NCBI GenBank assembly: GCA_036642795.1
Contig: JAVXTH010000042.1
Location: 1-10,018 of the forward strand
DNA length: 10,018 bases
DNA from: JAVXTH01 sp036642795
GTDB taxonomy: Bacteria > Bacillota_I > Bacilli_A > Erysipelotrichales > Erysipelotrichaceae
Direction: 5' to 3'
In this document: positions 6,223-10,018 of the stretch, one piece after another
Position numbering within the stretch: position 1 is the stretch's first letter
How the letters are laid out: the number at the start of each line of letters is the position of its first letter
Translations under genes and position numbers: made by a program
The notes under the pieces: generated by a model
The model's input: the letters and a program-made list of their open reading frames with translations, nothing else
What the model was told of the DNA's origin: nothing
The model's database searches: none

Positions 6223-7556
6223 AGCGCACCCTCTTTTCGTTTACTTAAATGATGGTAAAGCATCGGAAGTGAAAGAATAAAAGTTACCACTTCACCAAAA
6301 CAAACGGTTAAGAAAATTCCATTCATTCCAAACAATGAGGATAATAGAACAATCCCAATCAGGATAAAGATAAAGCCACGACAAATTGATAGAAACATTG
6401 CTTGTTTTCTTTCTTCAATTGATTGTAGATAATATAAAATAATCGTATTCGCAGCTGTAAATAATAAAGAAGAAAAATATAGAATAAGTGCCTTGGAGGC
6501 AATTTGAATTAAACTAGCATCTCCATTTGCGAAAACACTTGTCACAAATTCTGGAAATAATAACATAAAACCATAAGCAACAATCGCAAAGCCACAAGTG
6601 AAAACAATCGCTACACGAAAGGAATGTTTCACTCGATGAAATAGTTTTGCTCCATGATTGATGGATATAATTGGTTGAATTGCTTGGGCAAAGCCATTTA
6701 AAAAACCTTTGACTACATAGGCAATATTCGTAATAATCGCATAAGCCGCTAAATATAATTCTCCCCCTACTTTTAAAATCATAAAGTTAAAAATTACGAC
6801 GACGATACCAGCACTGATTTCTAATAAACAACTACCAAAGCCATTACCAATAATTCGTTTACATAATCTCGCATCCCAAAAATCTTTCACAAAGCAAATC
6901 GTTCTTTCATTTTTAAAATAATGAAGGGATAAAATACAACAAGATACAATCGGTGATATTGCGGTCGCAAAGGATGCGCCAAACATTCCCATATCAAAGC
7001 GAATCACAAAGATATAATCTAAGAATATATTTAAGATACTAGCCGATACGGTCGCAATCATTACCAACATTGGATTTTGATCTGCACGTATCAATACTTG
7101 TAAAGAATAAGCAAGAATCGCTGGAATCGCCGTAACTAAAATTGGAAAAGCATATTCTTTAACTAATGGTAATAAGCTTTCACTTGAACCCAAAGCATAA
7201 GCAAAAGGCTTTAACCATAGTAAGCCGATTAAAGTTAACACAAGACCGACAACTACACTTGAAACAATGGCTAGCGTGAAGGCTTTGTTCTTAGTTTTAT
7301 AATCTTTTGCCCCTTCACTAATTGAAATGGTCGTTGCTCCACCAACACCAAATAACAAACCAAGTGCTGAAAACATTGTGAAGATTGGAATCGCAATATT
7401 TAAAGCTGCCAAACCATTTGCCCCAACCCCGACTGAAATAAAGAAAACATCGGATAAGCAATAAATGGAAGAGGTAACCATACCAATAATAGTAGGGATT
7501 AAATAACGTATATAAATGCGTGAAATTCGCATTTCTAATAATTCATTGTTGAGCAT
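6219..7556 (-). CDS. MATE-family multidrug efflux transporter
   Basis: A 445-residue integral membrane protein of the MATE family, which exports cationic drugs, dyes or metabolites in exchange for Na+ or H+. The length and about 12 hydrophobic segments fit the family. Typical signatures are seen: 'LIPTIIGMVTSSIYCLSDVFFI' region in the first helix, GVGGATTISISEGAK in the second-third helix region, RADQNPMLVM followed by NIFLDYIFV before the mid-loop, and the second-half 'AQAIQPIISINHGA'. The substrate is unknown. ATG at 7556 is chosen because AAAGGAG stands just upstream; an in-frame ATG at 7640 would overlap the U32 gene by 74 bases and add 28 hydrophilic residues. The U32 stop is 10 bases upstream and the ribosome binding site overlaps it; the next gene overlaps this one by 4 bases, so the three form an operon. 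Confidence 0.93.
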   Translation of the reverse strand: MLNNELLEMRISRIYIRYLIPTIIGMVTSSIYCLSDVFFISVGVGANGLAALNIAIPIFTMFSALGLLFGVGGATTISISEGAKDYKTKNKAFTLAIVSSVVVGLVLTLIGLLWLKPFAYALGSSESLLPLVKEYAFPILVTAIPAILAYSLQVLIRADQNPMLVMIATVSASILNIFLDYIFVIRFDMGMFGASFATAISPIVSCCILSLHYFKNERTICFVKDFWDARLCKRIIGNGFGSCLLEISAGIVVVIFNFMILKVGGELYLAAYAIITNIAYVVKGFLNGFAQAIQPIISINHGAKLFHRVKHSFRVAIVFTCGFAIVAYGFMLLFPEFVTSVFANGDASLIQIASKALILYFSSLLFTAANTIILYYLQSIEERKQAMFLSICRGFIFILIGIVLLSSLFGMNGIFLTVCFGEVVTFILSLPMLYHHLSKRKEGAL

Positions 7557-7566
7557 AGTTTCTCCT

Positions 7567-9861
7567 TTAAGATAACGCTTGAACCAGCATTGCTTCTTGA
7601 TATTTTTTAATGATTGATTTGGTTTGTTCGCTCGATTCAAAATGAAAGGATAAACAAAATGTTGATAGTCCCATTTGTTTATAATCTTTTAATTGATCCA
7701 ATTCATCAAAACAGTTTTGATCCCATAAATGCATCAAACAAAATGCATCCGTTGTCACTGGAAAGATACGATTCTTTTTATCTTTTAAGCCATAAACACT
7801 ACCTTGTTGACAAAGACCACAATGCTTTTTCTTAAGCCCTTTGTTCATCGCAATCAGACAATGTTCACTGACCATAAGTTCTTCTTGACCATAGACTTCT
7901 TTTACTAAATTCGGTTTAAATCCATATTGCTTTTCAAATTCATTGATCAACGCTTTTATTTGTTGATGGTTACATTCATTGGATACCATAATACCTTTTA
8001 CCCCTAATTGAAATAACCTAGCACAGGCAGTTGCATTGGTTACATTTAAAGTTTTATAAGCATAAGTATCTTTACTAATATAATTAAAATCTCCCACTTG
8101 GGCAATCATTGCTCGTTCAAAACACTTGTTTTGACGATGATTAACATTACTCTTTTTAATGTAAGTAGTTTCCTCATAAGCAATTGGCGCAAAGATTACT
8201 TCACAACCTAACGCTTTTGCCACATCATATTGTTCCTTATTATCAACGGATATTAATAAAGAAGGAATGGTTGATGGTTGTTTGATTTCTAGCGAAAAGT
8301 TTTGTCTTTCTATAAAAGAAGGATGAACTTCTTTTCTTGCTTCTTCCATTTTTATAATGGCAGCTCTTCGTAATTCATTTAAACTACGAATTGCCATACT
8401 AGCATTTTCATCCATTTCAATATCTAAATTCTTTAACGTAAAAATGGTATTACCTAGTTTAGAGAATTGTTCCTTTAAACGCATGGAATCAATGGGTGAT
8501 TTGATTGCTTTTTCCACAACTTCATCGCTAGTAACGCTGATGTGATGATGGTGATCATCCCACATACTTAGTTCTATTTTCTTTCCGATTCGAAAAGAAA
8601 CGTGACCGTATAAGGATACTAAACGATGATTTGATTCATAAGTTTTTCTTAATTCATCCTTTAAAAGTATATCACTGCTTTTAATACAAGTTGCACCTTT
8701 CTCAACCATCTTTTTACAATCAAAGCAAATAATATCATTTGCTTTGCCCGCTTTAATTAATAAACCTTTTTCATTATATAAACGTTGAACGATAAAACCA
8801 TCATCCTCTTTATGCTTTTGAATAAAGCGAATACCATCTCCTTGATGAAGGTCTTTACTTAATTTAACTTTAATAAACTTACGATCACAACTTATAACTT
8901 CTCCGATTTCAACTCCCATATGATTGGGACGATATTGATTTCCTAAATCACTTCCACGGGCATGAAATATATGACCTGGAGTGAATCCTCGGTTAAAGAC
9001 TTTCATTAAGTTTTCTTTGGTACTATCTTCTACTTGATATTTTTTATGGGCAAGATAAGCATCCATCGCTTCACGATAAGCATGAACTACCTGGCCTACA
9101 TATTCTCCACTTTTCATTCTTCCTTCAATTTTAAAGGAAGTAACGCCAGCATCCATTAATTCATGCATATGATCTAAGGTATATAAGTCCTTTAAGGATA
9201 ACAAATAACCTTGAGAGTTTTTAACTTCATGAAGTTGATCAAAAGTTTTCCCTTCCATTAAAGAATATAACATCCGACAAGGTTGAGCACACGTACCACG
9301 ATTTCCACTACGATCAAACATATTCGCACTCATATAACATTGTCCTGAGTAACAAACACATAAAGCTCCATGAATAAAGACCTCTAATTCGATTCCACAT
9401 TTAGAAAGACTACGAATTTCTTCAATGGATGTTTCACGAGCAAGGACCGCTCTTTGTAAGCCTATTTGCTTACAATATTCCACTCCATCTTGATTATGAA
9501 TGTGCATTTGTGTTGATGCATGTAATTCTAAATCAGGAAATTGTTGATGAACACTTGTAAGTAAACCTAAATCTTGGATGATTAAAGCATCGACATCTTG
9601 TTTCACAAGTTCTTCAATATAATCAAGACAAGCATGCATTTCATCTTCAAATAGTAAGGTATTAATTGTCACATAGACTGAAACATCATATTGATGAGCA
9701 TAGGCAATTGCCTTTCCCATTAATTCATGATCAAAATTATCAGCAAATGCTCGGGCACCAAATTTACGCCCACCTAAGTAAATGGCATCACAACCATTTT
9801 GGACTGCCGCAACTAATGCATCCCAGGATCCAACTGGTGCAAGTAATTCAAATTGATTCAT
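7567..9861 (-). CDS. U32-family protein with DUF3656-type extension, RlhA-like (23S rRNA hydroxylation)
   Basis: A 764-residue cytoplasmic U32 protein. The family was named as peptidases, but E. coli members are RNA or quinone hydroxylation factors: RlhA (23S rRNA C2501), TrhP (tRNA U34) and UbiU/UbiV. The N-terminal domain starts canonically (ELLAPVGSWDALVAAVQNGCDAIYLGG). The U32 signature runs 160-178 (E-x-F-x-H-G-A-L-C-x6-C-x-x-S), followed by RSGNRGTCAQPCR (184-196). C168, C175 and C191, with C195 nearby, are candidate iron-sulfur ligands by analogy with UbiU. After about residue 330 there is a long extension and then a C-terminal Cys-rich patch (HCGLCQQG). Total length and the extension favour RlhA over the shorter TrhP (about 450 residues). 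The ATG at 9861 has AAGGAGGT upstream. First gene of an operon with MATE and dehydrogenase genes; DDHHHH in the extension is unexplained. Confidence 0.87.
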   Translation of the reverse strand: MNQFELLAPVGSWDALVAAVQNGCDAIYLGGRKFGARAFADNFDHELMGKAIAYAHQYDVSVYVTINTLLFEDEMHACLDYIEELVKQDVDALIIQDLGLLTSVHQQFPDLELHASTQMHIHNQDGVEYCKQIGLQRAVLARETSIEEIRSLSKCGIELEVFIHGALCVCYSGQCYMSANMFDRSGNRGTCAQPCRMLYSLMEGKTFDQLHEVKNSQGYLLSLKDLYTLDHMHELMDAGVTSFKIEGRMKSGEYVGQVVHAYREAMDAYLAHKKYQVEDSTKENLMKVFNRGFTPGHIFHARGSDLGNQYRPNHMGVEIGEVISCDRKFIKVKLSKDLHQGDGIRFIQKHKEDDGFIVQRLYNEKGLLIKAGKANDIICFDCKKMVEKGATCIKSSDILLKDELRKTYESNHRLVSLYGHVSFRIGKKIELSMWDDHHHHISVTSDEVVEKAIKSPIDSMRLKEQFSKLGNTIFTLKNLDIEMDENASMAIRSLNELRRAAIIKMEEARKEVHPSFIERQNFSLEIKQPSTIPSLLISVDNKEQYDVAKALGCEVIFAPIAYEETTYIKKSNVNHRQNKCFERAMIAQVGDFNYISKDTYAYKTLNVTNATACARLFQLGVKGIMVSNECNHQQIKALINEFEKQYGFKPNLVKEVYGQEELMVSEHCLIAMNKGLKKKHCGLCQQGSVYGLKDKKNRIFPVTTDAFCLMHLWDQNCFDELDQLKDYKQMGLSTFCLSFHFESSEQTKSIIKKYQEAMLVQALS

Positions 9862-9893
9862 ACCTTTACCTCCTTTTTGATAACTTATCTTAT

Positions 9894-9921
9894 TGTATAC
9901 TATCCTTACTTAAAAATACAA
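9894..9921 (-). promoter_or_regulatory. Predicted promoter of the U32-MATE-dehydrogenase operon
   Basis: TATACA (9899-9894), preceded by a 16-base spacer and TTGTAT (9921-9916). It lies downstream of the terminator at 9932-9960 and would give a leader of about 25-30 bases before the ATG at 9861. The -35 is only a half match. Confidence 0.5.
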
Positions 9922-9931
9922 ACAAAATAAT

Positions 9932-9960
9932 AAAAAAGAATCGATTAACATCCTCGATCC
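9932..9960 (-). terminator. Intrinsic terminator of an upstream transcription unit
   Basis: Minus-strand GGATCGA (9960-9954) pairs with TCGATTC (9944-9938), with one G-U pair, around a 9-base loop, followed by six Ts (9937-9932). It separates the U32 operon from whatever lies beyond 10018. Confidence 0.6.
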
Positions 9961-10018
9961 TTACGATATAAATAATGCATTCTAAAATATAAACGAGTGA
10001 GTGTTGATACTAGAATAA
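9945..10018 (-). CDS. Possible C-terminal end of an upstream gene
   Basis: One minus-strand frame stays open from the window edge for 23 codons, ending 'YRKDRGC' and TAA at 9947-9945, inside the loop of the terminator. The terminator implies that some minus-strand transcript ends here, which supports a gene end, but the stretch is too short to identify and could be chance. Confidence 0.25.
   Translation of the reverse strand, partial: ILVSTLTRLYFRMHYLYRKDRGC

Noticed and set aside
7557..7640. N-terminal extension of the MATE transporter to 7640
   Set aside because: It lies inside the U32 coding region and adds hydrophilic residues; AAAGGAG precedes the ATG at 7556.
8540..8560. Run of four His (DDHHHH) in the U32 protein as a metal site
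   Set aside because: It lies in the variable extension outside the conserved motifs; without an alignment there is no support for a functional site.

Overview
This window looks like a chromosomal segment of a low-G+C Firmicute. The DNA is AT-rich, the ribosome binding sites are strong (AGGAGG types), UGA is used as a stop, and there is a CcpA-type cre-like site. Erysipelotrichia is a reasonable guess, but no rRNA or other marker gene confirms it. There is no mobile element, tRNA, rRNA or CRISPR array.

Layout, left to right. (1) Positions 1-2945, minus strand: a two-gene operon encoding a 222-residue ankyrin-repeat protein and an EF-G-2-like translational GTPase, whose last few residues lie outside the window. 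The GTPase ribosome binding site is built into the ankyrin stop codon, so the two are probably translationally coupled. Upstream is an elaborate control region: a cre-like operator over the promoter, a possible 29-codon leader ORF, and a strong terminator hairpin that contains the leader's stop codon and sits only 31 bases before the ankyrin start. This is the most interesting part of the window. (2) Positions 2987-5104: a small FMN nitroreductase (minus) and a FAD-dependent oxidoreductase with a C-terminal Rieske domain (plus), divergently transcribed from a region with a palindromic -10 sequence. (3) Positions 5105-9861, minus strand: an operon of a U32-family protein (RlhA-like rRNA hydroxylation factor), a MATE efflux transporter and a D-2-hydroxyacid dehydrogenase, with a 10-base spacer and a 4-base overlap. 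The first gene has its own promoter behind a terminator that closes an upstream transcription unit.

The 100-N gap inside the dehydrogenase gene is almost certainly an assembly artefact. The 55 bases before it are repeated exactly after it. Removing one copy plus the Ns restores a 320-residue frame that ends next to the Rieske protein's stop codon. The gene should be read as 5105-6222 with 155 bases removed.

Functionally, two units touch the ribosome (EF-G-2-like GTPase; rRNA hydroxylation factor) and the middle is redox enzymology. Linking these into one system would be speculation. The supported novelty is the predicted regulation of the ankyrin/EF-G-2 operon.
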